From: a virus | Length of the DNA: 29,034 nt | Strand: one strand, 5' to 3' | Virus record (IMG/VR): IMGVR_UViG_3300046006_002742 | Coordinates: 1 to 29,034 of that record | Shown: piece after piece, positions 22,798-29,034 of the stretch | Layout: every line of letters starts with the position of its first letter | Position numbering within the stretch: the first letter of the stretch is position 1 | Position numbers and translations under genes: made by a program | The notes under the pieces: model-generated | Told to the model about the DNA's origin: nothing | Database searches by the model: none | The model's input: the letters and a program-made list of their open reading frames with translations, nothing else

Positions 22798-24374
22798 TTT
22801 TTTTTTAAGTGCTCAACTTCATCGTCAACATTTGCACCAACGCCTTCAGCAATTGATGTATAGTCTCTAAGTTCTTGTTGTGCAGTAGCGTAAGATTCTT
22901 TAAGTGTAGCAATTTCTTCGTTGATTGCTTCATAGATGCTAGTCATTTCTTCAGATTCTCTAACCTCTTGGTTTTGGATTCCGTCGATTTTAGCTTTACG
23001 TGCTTCAAGATAATTTATGGCTTCAAGAATTTCTTCTTTCTTAGCCTCTAGAACTTTAATTTGTTTTTCATCTTTACTAAGTAAGTCTCCAAAAGATTCA
23101 GCTAAGTCGTAATTCATAAATTCTAATACTGCGTTACGAGATTGTACTCCATTACATTCAGCAATGAATACATTCTCTCCCATCATAGTGTCAAGTTTGT
23201 TCATGTGCATTTTATCTCCAGTACGGAATAAATCTACACGACGGTTAGGGTTTGAGTGCGAAAAGATTGATTTTACAAAGTCAAGCTCAAAGATAGTATC
23301 CCAGTTTTCAACAATTTTGTAAACTGCTGTAAGAACTTCTCTTTCCTCAACTCTGAAAATTCCTGAGTTTAAGTATACTTTTTCAAAATCAGCGTTAGTA
23401 ACGGTTCTTCCGTTAATGTTTACGGTTGGGACTCCGTTTTCATCAATGATTTCTACTTTCTTATCACGAGAGAATATCTTAACAGTAGACTCTGTGATTT
23501 CAACATTAGGTTGTGTAAGGTAATTTGCTAACCACATGAAGTTTTCAGGAAGTGATTGCATTTCAGCTTCAGTTAATGTATTAACATCTTCACCTTCTTT
23601 AACAAATGCTTTACCATAAACAGTAAAGAATTCTTTTCCTTCATTAACATAAACAGGTGAATACACTTGTTTAAAGTAAGCATCTTTGCTGTTTGCTTTG
23701 ATTTGGAAACCATTTGCAGATTCAGCAATTACATTATAAAGTTTTTTGATACCTGCATCAAAAGAAAACTTATTAAGTTGCTCCATAAGGTGAGCACGAT
23801 TCGTAGCAGTTCTACGGTTTAGGTAGTTGTCAATTGGTTTTTCTAAACCAGACATAAGATACGAAGAGTTTGTACTATTAGCTTCAGCAACTGCTTTAAA
23901 GATTTTAATGTCTTCAGCATATTTTGCGGTGTTTGCTTTAAGTATTCCCAAATGTTCTTTAACGATTGGTGACCATTCAAACTGTGAAAGAGCTTCAACA
24001 GCGGTTTCAGCGGCAATCCACTCAGGAACTTCCTGAAGACGACGTAAATTCTCTATGATATAGCGAACAGATACGTGTTTTGATAAATCATCTTCTAGTA
24101 CTGCATTGATTGCGTTACGAACTCCAAGGTTATTCATTCCTAAGATACGGCTTTCAACCGTAAGGAAATCTTGTGTAACAGTTTCATCAATACCACTAAG
24201 CGATTCAATCAATGAATTTGCTATAGTTTCTTCAATAATACTTCTTTGACTGTATGGTGATGTTGACACGATACTGCCTTTAAATTTGGCGATTGCTTCT
24301 GTGCAAACTTCACGAACATCTGATATTTGTGTTGCGCCAAGAAGAGTTTCTACTCTTTTCTTAAGATTTGACAT
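22788..24374 (-). CDS. Large unknown protein, probable virion component; zero-frame product of the frameshift locus
   Basis: A 528-residue mostly alpha-helical protein with no family that I recognise. The N-terminal half is Ala/Glu/Leu-rich. A middle beta-containing part (about 225-345, with IKANSKDAYFKQVYSPVYVN and EFFTVYGKAFVKEG) is followed by helices. A long coiled coil (about 440-515: KDEKQIKVLEAKKEEILEAI and later ATLKESYATAQQELRDY) precedes the slippery site. It has its own ATATATA leader, as other virion genes do, and lies between the tail terminator and gp55/gp4. A structural or assembly role is therefore likely but inferred. With the frameshift the product would be about 736 residues, so two forms sharing one N-terminus are expected. 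Confidence 0.75.
   Translation of the reverse strand: MSNLKKRVETLLGATQISDVREVCTEAIAKFKGSIVSTSPYSQRSIIEETIANSLIESLSGIDETVTQDFLTVESRILGMNNLGVRNAINAVLEDDLSKHVSVRYIIENLRRLQEVPEWIAAETAVEALSQFEWSPIVKEHLGILKANTAKYAEDIKIFKAVAEANSTNSSYLMSGLEKPIDNYLNRRTATNRAHLMEQLNKFSFDAGIKKLYNVIAESANGFQIKANSKDAYFKQVYSPVYVNEGKEFFTVYGKAFVKEGEDVNTLTEAEMQSLPENFMWLANYLTQPNVEITESTVKIFSRDKKVEIIDENGVPTVNINGRTVTNADFEKVYLNSGIFRVEEREVLTAVYKIVENWDTIFELDFVKSIFSHSNPNRRVDLFRTGDKMHMNKLDTMMGENVFIAECNGVQSRNAVLEFMNYDLAESFGDLLSKDEKQIKVLEAKKEEILEAINYLEARKAKIDGIQNQEVRESEEMTSIYEAINEEIATLKESYATAQQELRDYTSIAEGVGANVDDEVEHLKKKQE
22797..22803 (-). other. Slippery heptamer A AAA AAG (candidate -1 ribosomal frameshift site)
   Basis: Near the end of the 528-codon frame the codons read CAC TTA AAA AAA AAG CAA GAG TAA, so A AAA AAG lies in the correct phase for -1 slippage, as in E. 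coli dnaX. After the slip the frame reads GCA AGA GTA and stays open for 210 codons. The run is nine A, so transcriptional slippage is also possible. A small AGTA/TACT stem lies a few bases downstream and is too weak to count as a pseudoknot. Confidence 0.65.
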
Positions 24375-24378
24375 TTTC

Positions 24379-24422
24379 TATTGATATTTTTAATCTATAC
24401 TATATATTCACCTTCTTCAATA
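24379..24422 (-). promoter_or_regulatory. Late promoter motif within a short inverted repeat upstream of the 528-codon gene
   Basis: GAATATATAGTA (24409-24398, transcribed strand) lies 23 nt before the ATG. It is in the loop of TATTGA/TCAATA (24422-24417 and 24384-24379), a 6-bp AT-rich stem whose 3' arm ends 4 nt before the start codon. The motif is convincing by comparison with its siblings. The stem alone could be chance. Confidence 0.45.
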
Positions 24423-24430
24423 CATTTTTA

Positions 24431-25972
24431 TCATTGTATTTCAAAGATAGCAATTTGTGGCTCAAGCGTATATTCTCCATCTGTGACTAGTAAAGAAGGC
24501 GCAAGATCCAATTCAACTCGATTATTTCCAGGATCTGGTGTTATAATTTTTGTTCCTATTGTCACACCTGGCCCATTTACCGTGCTATCAAAATTAACAC
24601 CAAGCGAAACCATTTCAGAAACGGATGGAACAAGATTTGATATTTGAAACGGGGTAACTTGTGGGTCAGTGTCACCTGTGAATTTTTGTGCAGTTTGTAT
24701 AATTTGATATTGTGTATCGTCAACTGCGTTTTCAATTTTTATTTCTATTGAATGTTGTGGCGTGGTATCAAAACCAGAGCCAGCATTATGTATTGTAAAC
24801 CCAACTACTCTACCTTCTGCTACGTTTGCTGAAATGTTTGGGGCAACAAACGGTGGTACACCAGGTGGCGGCTGAATTAGAGGAGAAACTTGAACTGTTG
24901 CATTATTTGAATAACCGTAGCCTCCGTTAAATAATATGATTCGTTCAACTTCACCATTTGCATTAATGATAGCTCTAATTTTTGCACCTTTTCCTGTTGC
25001 ATCTATAACAGTAGCACGAATGGGATCGTTAGCAATTACTTTAGTGTTAGTACCGAAGAACGGTAAATTCCAGTCGTAAGCTCCATTGTTTTCAACGGAC
25101 CTTGCTATCATTGTCCAATCTTGAACGCCATTAAATCTGTAATACAAGTTAACTCTTAAGATAGCTCCACCATTAGTCCATCTTATCGGCATTGTTGAGC
25201 CAGACAAATACGTACCATTTGGTGTAGGATATGTAAATTCAAATACAACTGGCGGGTTCTCATTAATAATATCTATAGCAGATCCAGGACCAGCTGTAGA
25301 TGTCATACGGTTAGCGTTGTTTCTTTCCGCTGTTGGATCTGTTACTGGTAAGTATGTTTCTACTGATAATGTAAATGATATTTCAATTTTATTCTCAGTC
25401 TGATACGTAAACTCAAATGTTTTATCTATTCCGTAGTCTTCAGGAAATCCTACTTGACATGGAACTCTAAATCCTTTAAAACCAACTGAATAAACTTGTG
25501 TCTTATAAAAAGTTTCAATAATTGCTTGTTGAATTTTAAAAGCATCAAGATTTGTATCAGTTTCAATCTTAACATCAAATCCCATAGTTAATGGGATAGA
25601 ATTAATAAATGAATTGAAAGTCTGTAACTGCCCATTCACTTCTTTTGTGTAACTACCACGAACGAATCTATGGGTCATTGCTGAAGTGTTAATGGCATTT
25701 GATGTGAGTGTAACAATTCCTCTTGGTATAACATCATAATTACCGTCAGCATGCTTTGGGTGTAAGCAGTCATTCCATTCTAAAAAGAAATCTTGAAGAA
25801 ATCTTTCGTCGCCTGTCATGCTATAAAAGAAAGGCACTGTAACTTGGTCTATTGAGTTATCTCCTAAAACGTTGTCATATTGGACTACCGTATTAAGAAG
25901 ATTAACAAGACCAACGATTACAGCTCTTGAGTGTACGTTATCTGTGTTATGTTTATGAAGAAATTGTCCCAT
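24431..25972 (-). CDS. 15: Tail terminator/sheath stabiliser (T4 gp15-like) with Ig-like and GSGY-type extension
   Basis: Residues 1-212 follow the plan of T4 gp15: a start with a Phe and His/Arg segment and VGLVNLLNTVVQY (20-32), VTVPFFYSMTGDERFLQDF (45-62), a central IPLTMGFDVKIETDTNLDAF (126-145) with the QQAIIETFYK helix, and ISFTLSVETYLPV (198-210) as the closing strand. In T4 this protein caps the tail tube and sheath. The rest is extra: an Ig-like domain (about 242-305, YPTPNGTYLSGSTMPIRWTN to AYDWNLP), then a domain with GGYGYSNNATVQV (350-362) and GSGFDTTPQHSIEI (398-411), the same motif type as in the sheath insertion. Total 513 residues against 272 in T4. The start follows the gp46 stop after 10 nt. 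Confidence 0.68.
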   Translation of the reverse strand: MGQFLHKHNTDNVHSRAVIVGLVNLLNTVVQYDNVLGDNSIDQVTVPFFYSMTGDERFLQDFFLEWNDCLHPKHADGNYDVIPRGIVTLTSNAINTSAMTHRFVRGSYTKEVNGQLQTFNSFINSIPLTMGFDVKIETDTNLDAFKIQQAIIETFYKTQVYSVGFKGFRVPCQVGFPEDYGIDKTFEFTYQTENKIEISFTLSVETYLPVTDPTAERNNANRMTSTAGPGSAIDIINENPPVVFEFTYPTPNGTYLSGSTMPIRWTNGGAILRVNLYYRFNGVQDWTMIARSVENNGAYDWNLPFFGTNTKVIANDPIRATVIDATGKGAKIRAIINANGEVERIILFNGGYGYSNNATVQVSPLIQPPPGVPPFVAPNISANVAEGRVVGFTIHNAGSGFDTTPQHSIEIKIENAVDDTQYQIIQTAQKFTGDTDPQVTPFQISNLVPSVSEMVSLGVNFDSTVNGPGVTIGTKIITPDPGNNRVELDLAPSLLVTDGEYTLEPQIAIFEIQ

Positions 25973-26012
25973 ACTTTATATATCATCCTATTTTTTCCAC
26001 CAATAAGTGGGA
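25967..26012 (-). promoter_or_regulatory. Late promoter motif within a hairpin covering the gp15-like start codon
   Basis: On the transcribed strand TCCCACTT (26012-26005) can pair with AAGTATGGGA (25976-25967): 3 bp, a bulged TA, then 5 bp that contain the G of the ATG. The motif GATATATAAAGT (25984-25973) overlaps the loop and 3' arm and abuts the ATG. A transcript starting from it would have almost no leader. The 5' arm is in the end of gp46, so read-through RNA from the recombination genes would form the hairpin. Confidence 0.45.
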
Positions 26013-27659
26013 GAAACCGTTGTTCTTTTCAATTTCCAATTTATAATCAAATATCTCAGTTGGTAATTGACTATGATTAATAACAAATATGTTTAAGTTA
26101 AGTTCTCTACAAGTTTTATGAAGAACTTTTAAGATATGATAAATTCCGTCAGAATCAATTGAAGAAAAGATTTCATCAAGAAAAGTAAGGTTAAGACCTG
26201 CGAACCTAATCTTCATTAAACGTATTAAAGCAATCAGCGTAGCAAAATCTATTTTCTTTCTTTCACCCGTACTTAATTGGTCTGGAGAAATCTTAAATCC
26301 TAAATGTTGAATATCCACGTCAAACTCTTCATTAAAAGTTACACGATAATCCATGTTTAAGTCAACCATTACTTTTCGGATCTCTGCGTTTAATAAAGGA
26401 ACGATTCTTTTTAATGCAGATAGCTTAACACCTTTATCTCCAAAGATTTCTTCAACGATTTTAAAGAAGTTTCCTTTTTTCTCTTCTTCACTCTTTTTAA
26501 CTAAAGCAGTTTGTTTTTTAGCATTGGTATCAGTAATAAGATTTTCTAAAGATTGCGTTTGAGCATCATTAATATTACCAGTGTTTAGTTTAGCTAGTTC
26601 ATTTCTTAAAGAACTTAATTGTGTATCTGCTGCTACCTTTTTAGTATTTACATCAGAATACATTGAACGAATCTTAGTTTTCTTTTCAGTTAATTCATCT
26701 TGCTTTATTTTAATGTCAGCCATTAATTTTTTTGTAAGATCATTCTTTTCAAGAAAATCATGCAGCATAGTTTTATGAGACTCATCAGTTAAATCAGTTT
26801 CACAAGATGGGCACTTACCACTTTCAAATAAATGTATCTTTTGAGTACATATACTTGTGTCTGTTCTGTATTCACTCATCTTAGAAGATAATGTATTTAA
26901 GATATCTTGAATCTCTCTTTCTTTTGCTCCAATCTCAAGTAGACGTGCATTTGCTTTTGTAATGAAATCTTGAAACTGTAAGATTTTAGTTTGCAGCTCT
27001 AACCGTCTTTCCTCACCAACAGTTATCAGTTTTTCATTTAAGCTGTCAAGTTCTGCGTTTGTGTCCTTTATACTTCTTTCCAATACAGAGATTTCAGTGG
27101 AAACGTTGTCAAGATAATCTTTAAGAAGTTTAAGTTTCATTTTTACTTTCCACTTAATTCTTCCAATGATTTCTAATCCAAATAGTCTATCAATGATTTG
27201 ACGTTTATCATTCACACCCATACTAATGAAACTCTTAAAATCATTAATGGATAAAGAAATCATATTGTTGAAAACATAAAAAGGTATTCCTAAGATTTCT
27301 TCTTCAATGTATTCTTGTACGTTTTTCTTTCCAGCTTGGTCATACTCAACTCCGTTAATTGCAAGTTTGAAAATACCGGGTCTAAGGCCACGTTCAATTG
27401 TGGCAATCACACCTGGGGTTTTCTCAATAACAATTTTGACTTTCATGTTACCATTAAATCTGTTAGGAAGATCGCCCATCTTTTTACTATCAACTCTGCC
27501 ATATAGACCAAACTTAATTACATCAGATATAGTTGACTTACCTGCGCCGTTACTTCCAACTATAAGATAAAAGTTACCTTGTGTTTCATCAAATACTATT
27601 TCCTGTGGTTTATTTCCGTATGAACCGAAATTTTGCCATGTTATTGACTTAATCTTCAT
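25983..27659 (-). CDS. 46: Recombination endonuclease subunit (T4 gp46-like, Rad50/SbcC ATPase)
   Basis: SMC-type ATPase that partners gp47 in resecting DNA ends for recombination-dependent replication. I choose the ATG at 27659 (MKIKSITWQNFGSYG), which gives the usual Rad50 N-terminus and an 11-nt overlap with gp47. An earlier ATG at 27710 would add 17 basic residues inside gp47. With this start (558 residues; T4 gp46 has 560), Walker A is VGSNGAGKST (34-43), coiled coils flank the zinc hook CPSC (283-286), the signature is LSTGERKKIDFA (462-473), and Walker B LTFLDE (491-496) is followed by a D-loop-like SSIDSDG. All catalytic elements are intact. Confidence 0.95.
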   Translation of the reverse strand: MKIKSITWQNFGSYGNKPQEIVFDETQGNFYLIVGSNGAGKSTISDVIKFGLYGRVDSKKMGDLPNRFNGNMKVKIVIEKTPGVIATIERGLRPGIFKLAINGVEYDQAGKKNVQEYIEEEILGIPFYVFNNMISLSINDFKSFISMGVNDKRQIIDRLFGLEIIGRIKWKVKMKLKLLKDYLDNVSTEISVLERSIKDTNAELDSLNEKLITVGEERRLELQTKILQFQDFITKANARLLEIGAKEREIQDILNTLSSKMSEYRTDTSICTQKIHLFESGKCPSCETDLTDESHKTMLHDFLEKNDLTKKLMADIKIKQDELTEKKTKIRSMYSDVNTKKVAADTQLSSLRNELAKLNTGNINDAQTQSLENLITDTNAKKQTALVKKSEEEKKGNFFKIVEEIFGDKGVKLSALKRIVPLLNAEIRKVMVDLNMDYRVTFNEEFDVDIQHLGFKISPDQLSTGERKKIDFATLIALIRLMKIRFAGLNLTFLDEIFSSIDSDGIYHILKVLHKTCRELNLNIFVINHSQLPTEIFDYKLEIEKNNGFSHLLVEKIG

Positions 27660-28752
27660 ATGATCGCTTTTCTTCAATTTCAACAAGTGCTTCTTGATAA
27701 AGCCTTGCACTTACATTTTTTAATGACTGCTTAACGTTTTCAGAATACGGTAACGAATCTATGTGTTTGTCAATTAAGTTAGATAAATTGATTTCTTCAT
27801 AAGCTCCAATAATTTCACCGTCTTCTGTTGTGACATCTTCATCACTTGCAGTTATGATAGGGTTTATTTTGCGGTACCCTGTAAACTTATCAGCAAATAT
27901 ACCGAAAGGAAACTTTAAGGACCACTGAGGTGTTACCATGATATCTACATAATTGTTTTGAAACAACTTTTGAAGTTTCTCAATAGGTTGCTCTAAAACC
28001 CAATCAAGTTTGTACTTGACAAATTTTGGAGAATGATCATTAATAAAACTAACTTCCTCATCAGTTTCTAAATCCAACCTCCATAAAGATTTTATGTTAC
28101 TGCTATCAGAACGGGTAAGTTCATAAGGGCAACCAAGCATTCTAACGTTTTTGTATTTTTGAGCATAATGAATATGACCAGAATAAACTCTATGAAAGTG
28201 CGCAAATTTGTCAGGATCACTTCCTTCTTCAATCTTTACAAATTTATTAAAAGACATTCCTTTAATATCTGTATGGCAAAACATGATTTCTGCTTTGTAC
28301 TCAGGAAGTGTAACGATTTCAGCAAATTCTTCAGGACTATCCACCCACGGCATAAACAAAACTTTACGTGGCCCAAGTTGAGCTACTGTCGGCTTTTCAA
28401 ATATATGAATGTCTGGTATATGTTTAAATACTTTCAATGAATTAATGTCATTAGAGTATTTCATGAAGATGTCGTGATTACCAATGATCATATAGATAGG
28501 CATGATCTTAGTAATCTCTTCAAATATAGACATTCCTTTATTCAGTACATAAAGATTAATTGACTGTCTTGAGTCAAACACATCTCCACAATGAACAAGA
28601 ACGTCACCAGGTTGGTATTCTCTTTTTATGATAGGAATAAAATGGTTCATGAAGTAATCTTCAATCGTATCCATCCATTCCCTAGAATTTGTTCTAACTC
28701 CTAAGTGTGTATCAGAGATTAGCCAGATTCTTTTAGCATCGATTTTTAGCAT
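27649..28752 (-). CDS. 47: Recombination nuclease subunit (T4 gp47-like, Mre11/SbcD phosphoesterase)
   Basis: Two-metal nuclease that acts with gp46. Calcineurin-like motifs appear in order: SDTHLG (13-18; D14, H16), GDVFDSR (56-62), GNHD (91-94), FCHTD (H160) and SGHIHYAQ (191-198). The 367 residues compare with 339 in T4. The C-terminal 100 residues, past the phosphoesterase domain, probably cap the active site and hold the gp46 coiled coil. The gene follows the edge gene after 3 nt, and its end overlaps gp46, implying coupled translation of equal amounts. Confidence 0.95.
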   Translation of the reverse strand: MLKIDAKRIWLISDTHLGVRTNSREWMDTIEDYFMNHFIPIIKREYQPGDVLVHCGDVFDSRQSINLYVLNKGMSIFEEITKIMPIYMIIGNHDIFMKYSNDINSLKVFKHIPDIHIFEKPTVAQLGPRKVLFMPWVDSPEEFAEIVTLPEYKAEIMFCHTDIKGMSFNKFVKIEEGSDPDKFAHFHRVYSGHIHYAQKYKNVRMLGCPYELTRSDSSNIKSLWRLDLETDEEVSFINDHSPKFVKYKLDWVLEQPIEKLQKLFQNNYVDIMVTPQWSLKFPFGIFADKFTGYRKINPIITASDEDVTTEDGEIIGAYEEINLSNLIDKHIDSLPYSENVKQSLKNVSARLYQEALVEIEEKRSYED

Positions 28753-28755
28753 ACA

Positions 28756-29034
28756 TTAAAATAATCGTTTAATATTCTTTTTACGAAAGATGTCGTATTT
28801 GCCATCTAATTCTTTAAGTAACGCTTCTTTGTATGTTGGGGCAAGTTCTTCGTATAATAAATCGTATGATATGCTCATAAACTCTGCAACCGCAACAAAC
28901 TTTTCTACTGCTGCCATTCCTTTTGAGTTTTTTAAGTTATCATCAAAGTAATAATAGATACGAGCCACATCACTACGAACTACTTTTTTGTTTTTAGAAT
29001 AGTCTTCATAGAAGTCAGATGCTTGAAAGATTTC
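28756..29034 (-). CDS. Unknown protein, N-terminus beyond the right edge
   Basis: The frame is open to the window edge, giving 92 residues plus stop. A GTG at 28968 could start a 70-residue protein, but the preceding codons (EIFQASDFYEDYSKNKKVVRSD) read on in the same style, so I treat the gene as cut. The visible part is helical and acidic in the middle and ends in a basic tail (KYDIFRKKNIKRLF). No family is recognised. It lies 3 nt before gp47, so it is part of the recombination transcript. Confidence 0.65.
   Translation of the reverse strand, partial: EIFQASDFYEDYSKNKKVVRSDVARIYYYFDDNLKNSKGMAAVEKFVAVAEFMSISYDLLYEELAPTYKEALLKELDGKYDIFRKKNIKRLF

Noticed and set aside
22788-22815. Stimulatory pseudoknot downstream of the slippery site
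   Set aside because: Only a 4-bp AGTA/TACT stem is visible, which is too weak to claim a structure.
27660-27710. Longer gp46 start at 27710
   Set aside because: It adds 17 basic residues inside gp47 with no match to Rad50-type N-termini. MKIKSITWQNFGSYG at 27659 is the expected start.
1-29034. tRNA genes, CRISPR arrays, insertion sequences, integrase or attachment sites
   Set aside because: The genes leave gaps under about 100 bp and none of these gaps shows a cloverleaf, regular spaced repeats or a transposase. No recombinase gene of the integrase type is present.

Overview
The window is a 29-kb piece of a T4-like (contractile-tailed) bacteriophage genome. All genes read leftward (minus strand), are tightly packed, and the DNA is AT-rich. 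Recognised T4 core genes are the tail sheath (gp18), large and small terminase (gp17, gp16), a gp14-like neck protein, portal (gp20), head-completion nuclease (gp4), a gp15-like tail terminator, a gp55-like late sigma factor, clamp loader (gp44 and probably gp62), RNase H, and the recombination nuclease pair gp46/gp47. Gene starts lack Shine-Dalgarno sequences and have A/T-rich leaders. Several promoters resemble the Bacteroidota TAnnTTTG element, so I infer a Bacteroidota host.

Layout in window order, with transcription running right to left. 1-8.2 kb: an oversized sheath gene cut by the left edge, both terminase subunits, and a neck protein with an added lectin-like domain. 8.25-9.9 kb: probable clamp-loader small subunit and RNase H. 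9.9-16.3 kb: accessory nucleotide/NAD region, with a nucleoside deoxyribosyltransferase-like enzyme, an SPFH/flotillin-like membrane protein, a NAMPT-like enzyme, a NADAR-domain enzyme, a small unknown, a macrodomain protein and a PRPP-synthetase-like enzyme. 16.3-18.9 kb: small unknowns, clamp loader gp44 and a DnaQ-type exonuclease. 18.9-22.2 kb: portal, an unknown probable virion protein, gp4 and the gp55-like sigma. 22.2-26 kb: a large protein with a candidate programmed -1 frameshift, then the gp15-like terminator. 26-29 kb: gp46, gp47 and a gene cut by the right edge.

Three things stand out. First, the prs-macrodomain-orf-NADAR operon and the adjacent NAMPT gene sit behind two copies of the same 59-bp element. 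Together they look like an NAD+/ADP-ribose counter-defence island: NAD+ regeneration plus removal of ADP-ribose. Second, several late genes share an ATATATA promoter-like motif lying in the loop of an inverted repeat whose other arm covers or adjoins the start codon. This matches T4's way of silencing late genes on read-through transcripts. Third, a classic A AAA AAG slippery site joins a 528-codon gene to a 210-codon open frame that has no start codon of its own over its first 84 codons.

No tRNA, CRISPR array, insertion sequence or integrase was seen. All intergenic gaps are under about 100 bp.
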